From Lautropia sp. (GTDB lineage: Bacteria; Pseudomonadota; Gammaproteobacteria; Burkholderiales; Burkholderiaceae_E): a stretch of DNA of 64,000 nucleotides. A program made the translations under genes and the position numbers. Each line of letters starts with the position of its first letter. Within the stretch, counting starts at the first letter, position 1. Positions 1 through 8,415 of the stretch are shown here, one piece after another. The stretch spans positions 1 through 64,000 of the forward strand of contig JAUMZD010000015.1 of the NCBI GenBank assembly GCA_030528325.1, in the 5' to 3' direction. The notes beneath the pieces are model-generated. The model was not told where the DNA came from. It searched no databases and was given only the letters and a program-made list of their open reading frames with translations.

Positions 1-160
1 AGCAGGGCAGCAGGGCAGGACAGGGCAGGGATCAGGCAGGCCATGGCACCGAAGCTCCTGTCGGGCCGTGGGCGCTGTCGCTGGATCCGGAAGTGGGATG
101 TGTCATCATATGAGCCGGCATGGCGGCAGGCCCGTCGATGGATCCAGGCAGGAGAGCGCG
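1..160. other. Leader before the first gene
   Basis: The first 30 bases are a run of imperfect GGGCAG/GGACAG units. No convincing coding frame ends here. The RBS of the following gene (AGGAGAG) is at 150-156. Confidence 0.5.
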
Positions 161-1630
161 TTGAAGAACAGCAGGTTGAGTTGGGTGATGGGCGGGGTGG
201 TCGCTGTCGGGCTGGTGTCGGCGGGGGGCAGCTGGTGGCTGGGCCGGGAGATCGAGGCCAGGCATGCCGAGGCCTTCGAGAAGCTGGCCCTGCAACTGGG
301 GGCCAACAAGGTCGAGGACGTCCAGTATGAGCGTGGCTGGTGGCGTTCCGAGGCCCGTGCGGTGGCCGAGGTGCTGGTGCCGGCCGATTGGGGTCTGGGC
401 GATGGTGTCGATGGCACGGCACAGGCGGGGCAGGCAGAGGCCGCTGCGGCAGGGGGGGACGCGGGGGAGGCGCCCCTGCCGGTGAGCAGGCTGCGGATGC
501 ACGTGGTGCAGGACATTCGCCATGGTCCGCTGGTTGGCGGGGCCTTCGGGGCGGCGGTCATGGAAACCCGTGTGGATCGGGTGGAGGGGGCCAGTGACTG
601 GGCGCGCAAGGCCTTTGCCGGCGTCGTGTCGCCTGTACTGCACACGCAGCATGGCTTCGACGGTGCCATCACGGGCCAGTTTCGCTGGGCGGCAGGTGAG
701 GTGACGAACCCCGATCATGCAGCAGACAGGCTGGCATGGCAGCCGCTGGCTTATGACTTCACCTACAGTGGTGATCGCAAGCGGCGGACAGGCAAGCTGG
801 ATTGGCCGGGGGCGACCTGGCGTATCGAGTCTCCGGAGAAGCAGGGGCAGGCGGGCCTGGATATCCAGCTGAAGGGCGTGAAAGCCGAGCAGGCACTGGC
901 CGGCTCATTGGCGGATCAATGGGTGCTGATGCCCGGCAGCTATTGGGGGACGGTCGAGCACTTCAGCGTGCAGAAAACGGGTGCTGGCGCACAGGGGCTG
1001 AAAACCGTGGTGTCGCTGTCCGGTTGGCGCAGTGAAGGGAAGGTGTCCCAGGAGGGAGAACTGTTGTCGGCCGAGGAGAGCGGTCAGGGCCAGGGGGTTT
1101 TGATGGATCGGCCGCTTGAGCGGCTTCGTTACGCGGCAGAGTTGAAGCAGCTGGATCAGAAGGCGATTCCTGTGCTGGAGGCGCTGGTTCAGCAGATGAA
1201 TCAGTCGGACGGTTCGGTGCAGTCGATGCCCGATGGCAACCGGATGGTCGAGGTGATGCAGGCCGTGTTCTCGGGCCATCCTTCGATGCGCTTTCGTCTG
1301 GAGGCGACCGCGGAAGGGTCGACGGCCTGGGCCGAATGGCAGGGCAACTTCAAGCCACTCGACCCACAGGAAAAGAACATGCCGGCACAGCTTCGGTTCG
1401 TGCGATCGTCCGATACGCGTTTCGAGCTGAACCTGCCCGAGCCGTGGAAGCCGATCATCGAGGAGACGGTGAAGGCGCATGCACCGGCGGAGCTGCAGGA
1501 ATGTCTGATCGACTGCCTGGTTGGCTATGGCGCACTGGTGTTCAGGGACGGGGCATGGACGATGGATGCCCGTTTCGATGGCACGCAAGGGCTGCGGCTG
1601 AATGGAAAAGCGCTGTTCGGCAAGTTCTGA
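161..1630 (+). CDS. DUF945 (YdgA-family) inner-membrane-anchored protein
   Basis: The 489-residue product has one N-terminal membrane anchor (about residues 8-25, VMGGVVAVGLVSAGGSWW) followed by a long, mostly beta-rich soluble part. The early segment with GWWRSEA and the late LRLNGKALFG end fit the DUF945/YdgA family. These proteins are single-pass and periplasm-facing, and their function is poorly known. I chose the TTG at 161 because AGGAGAG lies five bases upstream and the anchor then sits at the N-terminus; an in-frame ATG at 68 would add a charged, unlikely extension. A nicotinamidase follows after about 85 bases, with no obvious functional link. Confidence 0.7.
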   Translation: MKNSRLSWVMGGVVAVGLVSAGGSWWLGREIEARHAEAFEKLALQLGANKVEDVQYERGWWRSEARAVAEVLVPADWGLGDGVDGTAQAGQAEAAAAGGDAGEAPLPVSRLRMHVVQDIRHGPLVGGAFGAAVMETRVDRVEGASDWARKAFAGVVSPVLHTQHGFDGAITGQFRWAAGEVTNPDHAADRLAWQPLAYDFTYSGDRKRRTGKLDWPGATWRIESPEKQGQAGLDIQLKGVKAEQALAGSLADQWVLMPGSYWGTVEHFSVQKTGAGAQGLKTVVSLSGWRSEGKVSQEGELLSAEESGQGQGVLMDRPLERLRYAAELKQLDQKAIPVLEALVQQMNQSDGSVQSMPDGNRMVEVMQAVFSGHPSMRFRLEATAEGSTAWAEWQGNFKPLDPQEKNMPAQLRFVRSSDTRFELNLPEPWKPIIEETVKAHAPAELQECLIDCLVGYGALVFRDGAWTMDARFDGTQGLRLNGKALFGKF

Positions 1631-1715
1631 GGATGGTAAAGCGGGGCACAGGTCTGGCCCTGAGTTGGTGAGAGACATGCCGGCCGATGCTGGCGTGTGT
1701 GGAGGACAGGCAGCG

Positions 1716-2399
1716 ATGACGACGAGGCAATCGGAAGCCTGGCAGGCCACGGCGGCCCTGCTGGTCGTGGATGTGCAGAATGGTTTCATGCCGGGCGGCG
1801 GATTGCCGGTGCCGGATGGGGATGCGGTGGTGCCAGTCATCAACCGGCTGGCCCCCCGGTTCGACAATGTGGTGGTGACACAGGATTGGCATCCGGCCGA
1901 CCATGTGTCCTTTGCGGCCAATCATCCCGGCCGGCAGCCATTCGAGACGATCACGCTGCCTTATGGCGAGCAGGTGCTGTGGCCTGTGCACTGTGTGGCG
2001 GGATCGGAAGATGCCGCCCTGCACCCGGCGCTGTCACTGCCGCAGGCACAGCTGATCATTCGCAAGGGCTTTCATCGGGAGGTGGACAGTTATTCGGCTT
2101 TCACCGAGGCTGACCGCAGCACGACGACGGGGCTTGCTGCCTATCTGTCGGCACGAGGCATCCGGCAGCTCTTCATCTGTGGTTTGGCCACTGACTACTG
2201 CGTGGCCTGGACGGCGCTCGATGCCCGTGCTGCGGGCTTCGAGGCCTGGGTCATCGAGGACGCCTGTCGGGGGATCGATCTGGATGGTTCGCTGGCGCGT
2301 GCGTGGGCGGCGATGGATGAAGCGGGGGTCGGGCGGGCATGCTCGGATCAGCTGACTGAGATTCTGTCCGTTCTGGCCCCGTCAGCAGATCGGTGCTGA
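1716..2399 (+). CDS. pncA: Nicotinamidase (isochorismatase-fold hydrolase)
   Basis: The 227-residue product should deamidate nicotinamide to nicotinate in the cytoplasm for NAD salvage. The isochorismatase-like catalytic triad is visible: Asp in LLVVDVQNGF near residue 19, Lys in IIRKGF near 113, and the nucleophile Cys in GLATDYCVAWTA near 160. The metal-site context DWHPADHVSF and the WPVHCV segment are typical of PncA. The ATG at 1716 has GGAGG at 1701; frames upstream lack family sequence. It looks monocistronic, because the next gene starts 170 bases downstream. Confidence 0.88.
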   Translation: MTTRQSEAWQATAALLVVDVQNGFMPGGGLPVPDGDAVVPVINRLAPRFDNVVVTQDWHPADHVSFAANHPGRQPFETITLPYGEQVLWPVHCVAGSEDAALHPALSLPQAQLIIRKGFHREVDSYSAFTEADRSTTTGLAAYLSARGIRQLFICGLATDYCVAWTALDARAAGFEAWVIEDACRGIDLDGSLARAWAAMDEAGVGRACSDQLTEILSVLAPSADRC

Positions 2400-2495
2400 G
2401 CCCGTTCCTGTGGTGGCTGGATGGATGTCAGACTGGATGTCGGATCAACGGGGTGTGATGGATCGTATGCATCCTGCGCGTGAATGCGGGTGCCG

Positions 2496-2522
2496 GGTTG
2501 TCACGTGTCCGGTTGTCACGTG
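2496..2522 (+). promoter_or_regulatory. Tandem GGTTGTCACGTG direct repeat upstream of the reductase/oxidase pair
   Basis: GGTTGTCACGTG occurs at 2496-2507 and again at 2511-2522, a 15-base period, 50 bases before the next start codon. Each copy contains the palindrome CACGTG. The position suggests an operator for the 2572-4963 gene pair, but no regulator is encoded next to it. Confidence 0.35.
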
Positions 2523-2571
2523 CTGGTCTGGCACGGGTTTTTCTGAAAGTTGATGAATGGGGGAGAGAAAC

Positions 2572-3603
2572 ATGAGTGAGATGGTTTATCTGTCGTTTGA
2601 TGAGCTGCACGGCATGGTGCGGGACGTGTTCGTCAGTGGGGGGCTCTCGCCCGATCATGCGGCGGCGCTGGCGCGGGTGATGGTCAAGGGTGAGCGGGAT
2701 CAGTGCCGTTCGCATGGTATCTACCGCATTCGCGGGGCCCTCAAGACCCTGGAAGGGGGCGTGGCCGATGGTCATGCCGTGCCGGTCGTCGACGATCCGG
2801 CCGATCGGCCGATCGTGAAGGTCAATGCGAAGGGCGGTTTTTCGCCGCTGTCTTTCGAGATGGGGGCGCCGCTGCTGGCCGAGAAGGCCAAGCGCTTCGG
2901 GATCGCTGCGATGGCGATCAATGATTGCGTGCATTTCTCGGCACTGTGGCCCGAGGTCGAACTGCTGGCCGAGCATGGTGTGGCTTCGCTGGCCATGTGC
3001 CCCAGCAATGCCTATGTGGCACCGGCCGGTGGCGTGCGCAAGCTGCTGGGCACGAACCCCTTTGCCTTCGGCTGGCCGAGCACGGGCGGCAATCCCTATG
3101 TGTTCGATTTTGCGACCTCGGTCGTGGCCAGAGGGGAGGTCGAGCTGTACCGGCTCGATGGCAAGCAGATTCCCGAGGGCTGGGGTATCGATGCAGACGG
3201 TAAGCCAACGAATGATCCGGCGGCTGCGCTGGATGGGGCGCTCCTGACCTTTGGTGGTTACAAGGGGTCGGCCATTTCGACGATGATCGAGATCCTGGCC
3301 GGTGTGCTGATCGGTGACCTGATCAGTGTGGAAAGCTCCGAGCTGGACGGGGGCCGGTTGCTGGCGCCGCGGCACGGAGAGCTGATCATCGCGTTGTCGC
3401 CGGACGCTTTCGGTGCGACGGATCCGACGGCACATACCCGGAAGCTGCTCGACGAGTTCACTGCGCAGGGTGCGCGTCTGCCGTCCCAGCGTCGCTATGC
3501 GGCCCGGGCCGAGTCGCTGGAGAAAGGTATCGCTGTCAGTGCCGGGAACATTGCTCGCCTGAAACGGATGGGCGAGGGGGATTTCTCGGTGGAGCTGCAT
3601 TGA
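2572..3603 (+). CDS. Ldh-family oxidoreductase, possibly delta1-piperideine-2-carboxylate reductase
   Basis: This 343-residue protein belongs to the malate/L-lactate dehydrogenase (YlbC/DpkA) family of NAD(P)H-dependent reductases. Family landmarks are DQCRSHGIYRI near residue 45, the NAKGGFSPLSFE segment, HFSALWPEVE and the glycine-rich GGYKGSAIS. The ATG at 2572 follows GGGGGAGAG; an ATG at 2557 would lie on the RBS. The next gene encodes a D-amino-acid-dehydrogenase-like flavoprotein, so a plausible inference is that the pair interconverts a D-amino acid (such as D-lysine or a proline derivative), its cyclic imine and an L-imino acid. Substrate cannot be read from sequence; malate or lactate dehydrogenase remains possible. 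Confidence 0.72.
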   Translation: MSEMVYLSFDELHGMVRDVFVSGGLSPDHAAALARVMVKGERDQCRSHGIYRIRGALKTLEGGVADGHAVPVVDDPADRPIVKVNAKGGFSPLSFEMGAPLLAEKAKRFGIAAMAINDCVHFSALWPEVELLAEHGVASLAMCPSNAYVAPAGGVRKLLGTNPFAFGWPSTGGNPYVFDFATSVVARGEVELYRLDGKQIPEGWGIDADGKPTNDPAAALDGALLTFGGYKGSAISTMIEILAGVLIGDLISVESSELDGGRLLAPRHGELIIALSPDAFGATDPTAHTRKLLDEFTAQGARLPSQRRYAARAESLEKGIAVSAGNIARLKRMGEGDFSVELH

Positions 3604-3703
3604 GCACCGACGATGTCCGTCGGCATGTCCCGCCGTGCAGGGGGCCCGTGTCATGGTCGGCGAGCGGGCCCGTGATCCGTCCGTCATGAAGGAGAGGCGT
3701 GTC

Positions 3704-4963
3704 GTGGATAGACAGGGCAGCCAGTCTGACCAGACCATCGTCATCGGTGGTGGTGTGGTCGGCCTGAGCATTGCGGTGACGCTGCAGCAGCGGGGCGTGT
3801 CGGTGCTGGTGCTGGATACGGCCGTGCCCGGCATGGGGGCTTCATGGGGCAATGCCGGCTATATCGCCACCGAGCAGGTGTACCCGATCGCGGATGCCAG
3901 CATGTTGCCGAAGTTGCCGGCGATGCTGCGTGATCCGCTGGGCCCGTTGCGCATCGACTGGCGCTATCTGCCGAGGCTCGCGTCGTGGGGCTGGCGTGCA
4001 CTGCTCAACATGCTGCCGGCCAATGCGCGCCGGAGCCATCAGGCACTGTCATCGATCAATGCGCGTTCTCTGGATGCCTGGCTGCGTCTGGCCCGTTCGC
4101 TGGGATTCGGTGAGCTGATCCGGGTGGATGGCACCTTGCAGAGCTGCGAAACCGAAAGTACCGAAAGACGGTTGCGCGCGCTGGGGCAGGCGCTGAATGC
4201 GATAGGGGTCGAGAACGTGTGGCTGGGCAGCGGGGCCCTGCATGAGCGTGAGCCTGCACTGGCCGGCAATCAGCGGGGAGCCCTGTTCTATCCGGGCACC
4301 GGGCATGTGACGAGTCCGCGGGCGATCACGCTGGCCCTGGAGGATGCCTTCATTCGGCTTGGTGGTCGTGTGCTGGCCCATTGTCGGGTTCATCAGGCCG
4401 AGCGGGTGGCCGACGGGGGGCTGCGCCTGTACACGGATCAGGGAGAAATGCGGGCCACACGGGTGGTGCTCGCGGCAGGTGCCTTTTCCCGGGGGCTGGC
4501 CAGGCAGCTCACGGGGGTATCGGTGCCGCTGGATACGGAGCGGGGCTATCACCTGATGCTGCCGGCAGAGAAGGGCCGGCTGAAGCTGCCGGTGGCCAGT
4601 GCGGATCGCCGTTTCGTCATGACGCCGATGCAGCATGGACTCCGGCTGGCCGGCACCGTGGAATACGCAGGGCTCGACGCGCCGCCCAACATGGCGCGTG
4701 CCCGCAATCTCCGGTTGCTGGCCGACGGCATGTTGCGCCAGTCCCTCGATGATTCGGACGCAAGGGAATGGATGGGATTCCGTCCGACGACGGCCGACAG
4801 CGTGCCGGTCATCGACCGGCAGGGGCCGGTGTTTCTGGCTTTCGGGCACCATCATCTGGGCCTGACCCAGGCTGCTGTCACGGCGGAAATCATCGGTGCC
4901 CTGTATTTCGACGAGACGCCGCCGATCGACCCTCAGCCGTTCCGCATCGGACGTTTCGGCTGA
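3704..4963 (+). CDS. FAD-dependent D-amino acid dehydrogenase-like oxidoreductase
   Basis: The 419-residue product has the N-terminal dinucleotide-binding motif IVIGGGVVGLS and the DAO/DadA-type continuation GASWGNAGYIATEQVYPIAD. Near the C-terminus, WMGFRPTTADSVPVI and FGHHHLGLTQA match the FAD-contacting part of DadA and glycine-oxidase-like enzymes. It probably passes electrons from an amine oxidation to the quinone pool or oxygen. The GTG at 3704 is preferred because AAGGAGAGG is at 3689-3697; an ATG at 3635 would add 23 residues before the Rossmann fold. It follows the Ldh-family gene by 100 bases in the same direction. Confidence 0.78.
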   Translation: MDRQGSQSDQTIVIGGGVVGLSIAVTLQQRGVSVLVLDTAVPGMGASWGNAGYIATEQVYPIADASMLPKLPAMLRDPLGPLRIDWRYLPRLASWGWRALLNMLPANARRSHQALSSINARSLDAWLRLARSLGFGELIRVDGTLQSCETESTERRLRALGQALNAIGVENVWLGSGALHEREPALAGNQRGALFYPGTGHVTSPRAITLALEDAFIRLGGRVLAHCRVHQAERVADGGLRLYTDQGEMRATRVVLAAGAFSRGLARQLTGVSVPLDTERGYHLMLPAEKGRLKLPVASADRRFVMTPMQHGLRLAGTVEYAGLDAPPNMARARNLRLLADGMLRQSLDDSDAREWMGFRPTTADSVPVIDRQGPVFLAFGHHHLGLTQAAVTAEIIGALYFDETPPIDPQPFRIGRFG

Positions 4964-4982
4964 GGTGTATGGCAAGCCTCCA

Positions 4983-5036
4983 GGGATATGCTGAGCAAGT
5001 CCCGTGAGGCGACGCGCCTTGACACGGGATGCAGGA
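4983..5036 (+). repeat. Dispersed repeat, family 2 (partial copy)
   Basis: It begins GGGATATGCTGAGCAAGTCC and includes GACGCGCC..TGACACGGGATG, matching the left half of the long hairpin at 15638-15713 with a few substitutions. The right arm is absent. It sits between the convergent flavoprotein gene and ttrA. Confidence 0.7.
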
Positions 5037-5049
5037 CAGGGCGGCATGG

Positions 5050-5076
5050 GTCGTCAATAGCGGTGCTATTGACGAC
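5050..5076. other. Perfect 12-bp stem-loop after ttrA
   Basis: GTCGTCAATAGC at 5050-5061 and its exact complement at 5065-5076 flank a three-base loop. The hairpin lies three bases beyond the ttrA stop on the minus strand. No T-run follows in either direction, so it is better seen as a 3'-end stabilising or rho-assisted structure than as a classical terminator. Confidence 0.55.
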
Positions 5077-5079
5077 AAA

Positions 5080-8000
5080 TCAGATCTTCTCGACCCTGGC
5101 CGGCAGCCCCTGGCGGACGACCGCCCCTGAGACCCAGTCGACCCAGATGTTGTCGTGGGCAGGACGGGTCGGATCGGTGAAACCGAGGGCGTTCAGGTTG
5201 ATGCCGCGGCCATGCTGCGGGTTGTGCGGCATGGGTTGGCCGTCCACGATGTGCGCCGTGGTGCCGAGCGCCGTGTGGCCGTAGCCGAATTCGATCGCCA
5301 CGGCGCCACGGGCGATACCGCCGCGCACCAGTGCCACGCCCTCCCGGGAGCCGCCAGGCGTCGAGACGCGGATGCGATCCCCGTTGCGGATGCCGAGTGC
5401 TTCGGCGTCTTCGCGGTTGATCGAGACAGGATTGTGGGGATGTACCTGCCGCAGTCGTGACACGCCGATCGACATCGAACTCATCAGGTTCGATTTGTAG
5501 GAGCACAGTGTCAGCGGCCAGTCCTGCTCGGGGTAGAGCGAACGCATGGCCGTGCCATCGGCGAAGCGGGTCGGATACCAGGTGGGGCAGCCGCTGTAGC
5601 GCTCACCGGTCATGGCGTGCCGCATCCGGGCCAGTGGCTCATGCCAGATCTGAACCGGATAGGCATACTGGGCCTTGATGTGATCGCCCTGCCACGCCGC
5701 ATCCACGTTGTCGAAGCGCCCGCCCCGACTCATGACCATCGCGACACGTCGCACCTGCTCGGGCTGCAGGTATTGCTGCAGGGTCGGCATCCAGCGTGTC
5801 AGGCCCGTGATGTCGATGTCATCGTCCGAGGCTTCCGGAACGGGTTGGCCAGCCTGATGGGCGATGTTGCAGATGGCTCGCAGATAGAAGGCTTCCGGCG
5901 TATCCAGGTCGAGCGGTTCACCGGCCTTGGTGGACATGCCGTTCCTGCCGAATCCGGGCAGGTTCAGCCGTCTGGCCACGGCGAAGATGAAGCTGTCGAA
6001 GTTGACCGGACGACCGTCGGCCGTCTTCGCATTGGGCGGCTCGACCACCGGCCAGCGTACCGTGCTGGTCTTGGCGATCACGTCCGCCCAGGGTACGCCG
6101 ATGCCCCAGCTTTCATAGGTGACGGTGTCCGGCACGATGTAGTCGGCCAGCGCCGAGGTTTCGTTGATGAACGGATCGACCGAGATGAACAGCGGCAGTT
6201 TACGGGTGTCCTTCAGCGACGCAACCAGTGCGTTCTCGAAGCCGCAGATGCTGTAGACCGGGTTGCTCATGTGGTTGATCCAGGCCTTGACGGGGTAGGG
6301 ATAGCCCATCAGGCCGGCCGCCAGCATTTCACTGCTCATGGGGCCGGGCGCCGGATACCAGGGGGCCTGTGCCGGGTACGGATTCTGGCCGCTGGCTTTC
6401 CTGCGCTTGAATTCGCTGGTTTTTTCGTAAGCGAAGCGGGTGCGCGACAGTGCGACGCCAGCCGGTTTGATGGCACCGGGGAAGGTCTTGAAGTTGTAGC
6501 AGGGGCCGGGGCCGAAGGGGCCGAATGGCCCGGCGTCGAGCACCCAGCCGCCCTTGACGTTCAGGTTGCCGATCAGGTTGTTCAGCATGGCGATCGCGTA
6601 GGCGGTGTAGAAGCCGGCACCGCTCATCGTGCCGCCATGCGAGTTGGCCACGGCCTGCTTGCCGTGGCTGGTGAACTCCCGGGCCAGTGCCTCGATCCCG
6701 GCTTCGGGCACACCACACAGGGCGGCGTACTCGGCCAGACTTTTGCGGTGGGCTTCCGCGCGCAGTTTGGCAAGTGCGGAGCAGACGGACAGTGGTGCGG
6801 GTGCAGGCTGCTCCGTCGTGGCCACGGGAGTGATCGTGCGTTCGACGAACAGCTCGGCGGGCTGGGCCGTCGTGTGGGGGACCAACGAACCGTCGGCCAG
6901 CTGCACCACGTACACGTCCCCGACAGGCTCGGCTGCCTTGTCCGCACCGGCGGCAGCCTTGCCGTCGGCGGCGCGAGCATCCTTGCCTGCACCTGCACCT
7001 GCACCTGCACCTGCCGCCGTGGCGGGTGCAGCGGCCGGCATGGGCCAGCCGAGGTCGGCGCCCCGCAGGAATTGGCCGTACCGGGGATGTTCCGGGTCGT
7101 TGATCAGCAGGTGGGTGGCGTTGCTCCACGAGGCTTCGCCGGCAGCCTTCATCGCAACCGGCCCTGGCTGGGAGAGAAAACGGGCGTCATAGCGCTCGTT
7201 GTCGATGATCCAGCGGATCAGCCCCATGGCAAGGGCCAGATCGGTGCCTGGCTTCACGGCCATCCAGCGGTTGTTGTCGCCGGCGGCGTGACTGGAGGAG
7301 GTGGGCAGCAGCGGCGAGACCACGACATAGCGGTAGGTCTGCTCGTCGCGGGAGCGTGCCTCGGCCAGCTCGCGGCCCTGACGCTGGAACGGGTTGCCGG
7401 CCTGGGCCGGCGCCGTGCCCAGGAACAGGCCGAAGCGCGAGTTCTTCCAGTCGGGCTTGCCGTGCTTCATGCCCGGGATGTTGCCCAGTGCCGCTGCGGT
7501 GCCGACCCGGTAGGACTGGCCGCAGTAGGCGCCATGATTGGCGACGTTGATGGTGCCGAAAGCCTGGTTGGCAAAGCGTTTCAGCAGCGGTGTGCGCCCT
7601 TCGTTGGAGGCGTCCGTCACCATCAGCTGGTTGGCCCGGGGGCCGAATTCCGGGTTGTCCGGGTCGATCAGGGTCTGGGTGTCACGGATGGCGCGCAGCC
7701 CATCCACATGGCCTTCGCCGAACAGGTCGCCGCCTTCACAGATTTCCTCGATCAGGGTTTCGAAGGAAATGCGCTGCCACTGGCCGGAGCCGCGGGGGCC
7801 GACACGCTTCAGGGGGTGAAGCACGCGGTGTGGGGCGGTCTGGTGCTCGAGCATCGACGAGCCTCGGGCGCAGGAGGTTGCCCGGCCTTCGAGGCCATCG
7901 TCTCCGCCGAGCATGGCATAGACCTCGCGCACCGGCGTGTTCATCGGGGCGGGCCGGGTGGTGGCGAGTGGGTGATAGGGATTGCCGGCCACCCGCAGGA

Positions 8001-8331
8001 TCCGGTTGTTTTCGGTGTCGATCCGTACCCGGACGCCGCATTGTGTCCAGCAGCCGAGGCACGAGGATGGGCTGACCACCTGGCCCGGCTGCGTGCTGAG
8101 TGAGCCGGTGGCCGGGTCGATGCGGTATTCGGGCTGAAGCGAATTGCCGCGGGTGGCGTCGGCCGTCGGAACACCGGACGTACCCTGGGTCAGGCCTTTC
8201 ACGCCTTTCAGCAGGGTTTCGCCATAGCCGGCCACGAAGGCGGCAGCCCCGCCCGCGGCCAATCCGCCACGCAGCAGGTGGCGACGCTGCTTTTCAGGGC
8301 CTGTCTTGGGACGACGTGTCTGGTCGGTCAT
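5080..8331 (-). CDS. ttrA: Tetrathionate reductase catalytic subunit A (molybdopterin enzyme)
   Basis: The 1083-residue protein is a DMSO-reductase-superfamily molybdoenzyme that reduces tetrathionate to thiosulfate at the periplasmic face during anaerobic respiration. A twin-arginine signal is visible (RRHLLRGGLAAGG, about residues 17-29). The [4Fe-4S] site is CLGCWTQC with a later CARGSS; NHGAYCGQSYRVG near residue 285 supplies the likely Mo ligand Cys, as in TtrA. Downstream landmarks are SHGGTMSGAGFYTAYA and SVDPFINETSALADYIVPD. ATG 8331 has AGGTG about five bases upstream. It is the last gene of ttrB-ttrC-ttrA. An Ala/Gly/Lys-rich stretch (about residues 435-475) encoded by a hexamer repeat is an unusual insertion. 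Confidence 0.88.
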   Translation of the reverse strand: MTDQTRRPKTGPEKQRRHLLRGGLAAGGAAAFVAGYGETLLKGVKGLTQGTSGVPTADATRGNSLQPEYRIDPATGSLSTQPGQVVSPSSCLGCWTQCGVRVRIDTENNRILRVAGNPYHPLATTRPAPMNTPVREVYAMLGGDDGLEGRATSCARGSSMLEHQTAPHRVLHPLKRVGPRGSGQWQRISFETLIEEICEGGDLFGEGHVDGLRAIRDTQTLIDPDNPEFGPRANQLMVTDASNEGRTPLLKRFANQAFGTINVANHGAYCGQSYRVGTAAALGNIPGMKHGKPDWKNSRFGLFLGTAPAQAGNPFQRQGRELAEARSRDEQTYRYVVVSPLLPTSSSHAAGDNNRWMAVKPGTDLALAMGLIRWIIDNERYDARFLSQPGPVAMKAAGEASWSNATHLLINDPEHPRYGQFLRGADLGWPMPAAAPATAAGAGAGAGAGKDARAADGKAAAGADKAAEPVGDVYVVQLADGSLVPHTTAQPAELFVERTITPVATTEQPAPAPLSVCSALAKLRAEAHRKSLAEYAALCGVPEAGIEALAREFTSHGKQAVANSHGGTMSGAGFYTAYAIAMLNNLIGNLNVKGGWVLDAGPFGPFGPGPCYNFKTFPGAIKPAGVALSRTRFAYEKTSEFKRRKASGQNPYPAQAPWYPAPGPMSSEMLAAGLMGYPYPVKAWINHMSNPVYSICGFENALVASLKDTRKLPLFISVDPFINETSALADYIVPDTVTYESWGIGVPWADVIAKTSTVRWPVVEPPNAKTADGRPVNFDSFIFAVARRLNLPGFGRNGMSTKAGEPLDLDTPEAFYLRAICNIAHQAGQPVPEASDDDIDITGLTRWMPTLQQYLQPEQVRRVAMVMSRGGRFDNVDAAWQGDHIKAQYAYPVQIWHEPLARMRHAMTGERYSGCPTWYPTRFADGTAMRSLYPEQDWPLTLCSYKSNLMSSMSIGVSRLRQVHPHNPVSINREDAEALGIRNGDRIRVSTPGGSREGVALVRGGIARGAVAIEFGYGHTALGTTAHIVDGQPMPHNPQHGRGINLNALGFTDPTRPAHDNIWVDWVSGAVVRQGLPARVEKI
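6986..7014 (-). repeat. Hexanucleotide microsatellite inside ttrA
   Basis: Four perfect CCTGCA units plus CCTGC run without interruption on the plus strand, giving alternating Ala-Gly residues in TtrA. A change in unit number would lengthen or shorten the linker by two residues and keep the frame. Confidence 0.85.
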
Positions 8332-8359
8332 GATGCACCTGTCTGGGGATGGGTCGGGA

Positions 8360-8392
8360 GCCTGTGGCGAAGCATCCGCGCCGGCCACAGGC
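8360..8392 (-). other. Intercistronic inverted repeat between ttrC and ttrA
   Basis: GCCTGTGGC at 8360-8368 pairs with GCCACAGGC at 8384-8392 (9 bp, 15-base loop), and a further GCCACAGG follows. It occupies the 84-base gap between ttrC and ttrA and could tune the message for the large subunit. Confidence 0.4.
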
Positions 8393-8415
8393 GCCACAGG
8401 ATCAGGATCGGGCTT

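Noticed and set aside
5050..5076. Classical terminator after ttrA
   Set aside because: The stem is perfect, but no T-run follows on either strand.
6986..7014. CRISPR-like repeat
   Set aside because: Units are six bases, contiguous and in frame inside a gene; there are no spacers.
5617..8103. A very long open frame antisense to ttrA (828 codons)
   Set aside because: It is the complement of a well-supported molybdoenzyme gene; high GC removes stops from this frame. No RBS or recognisable domain.
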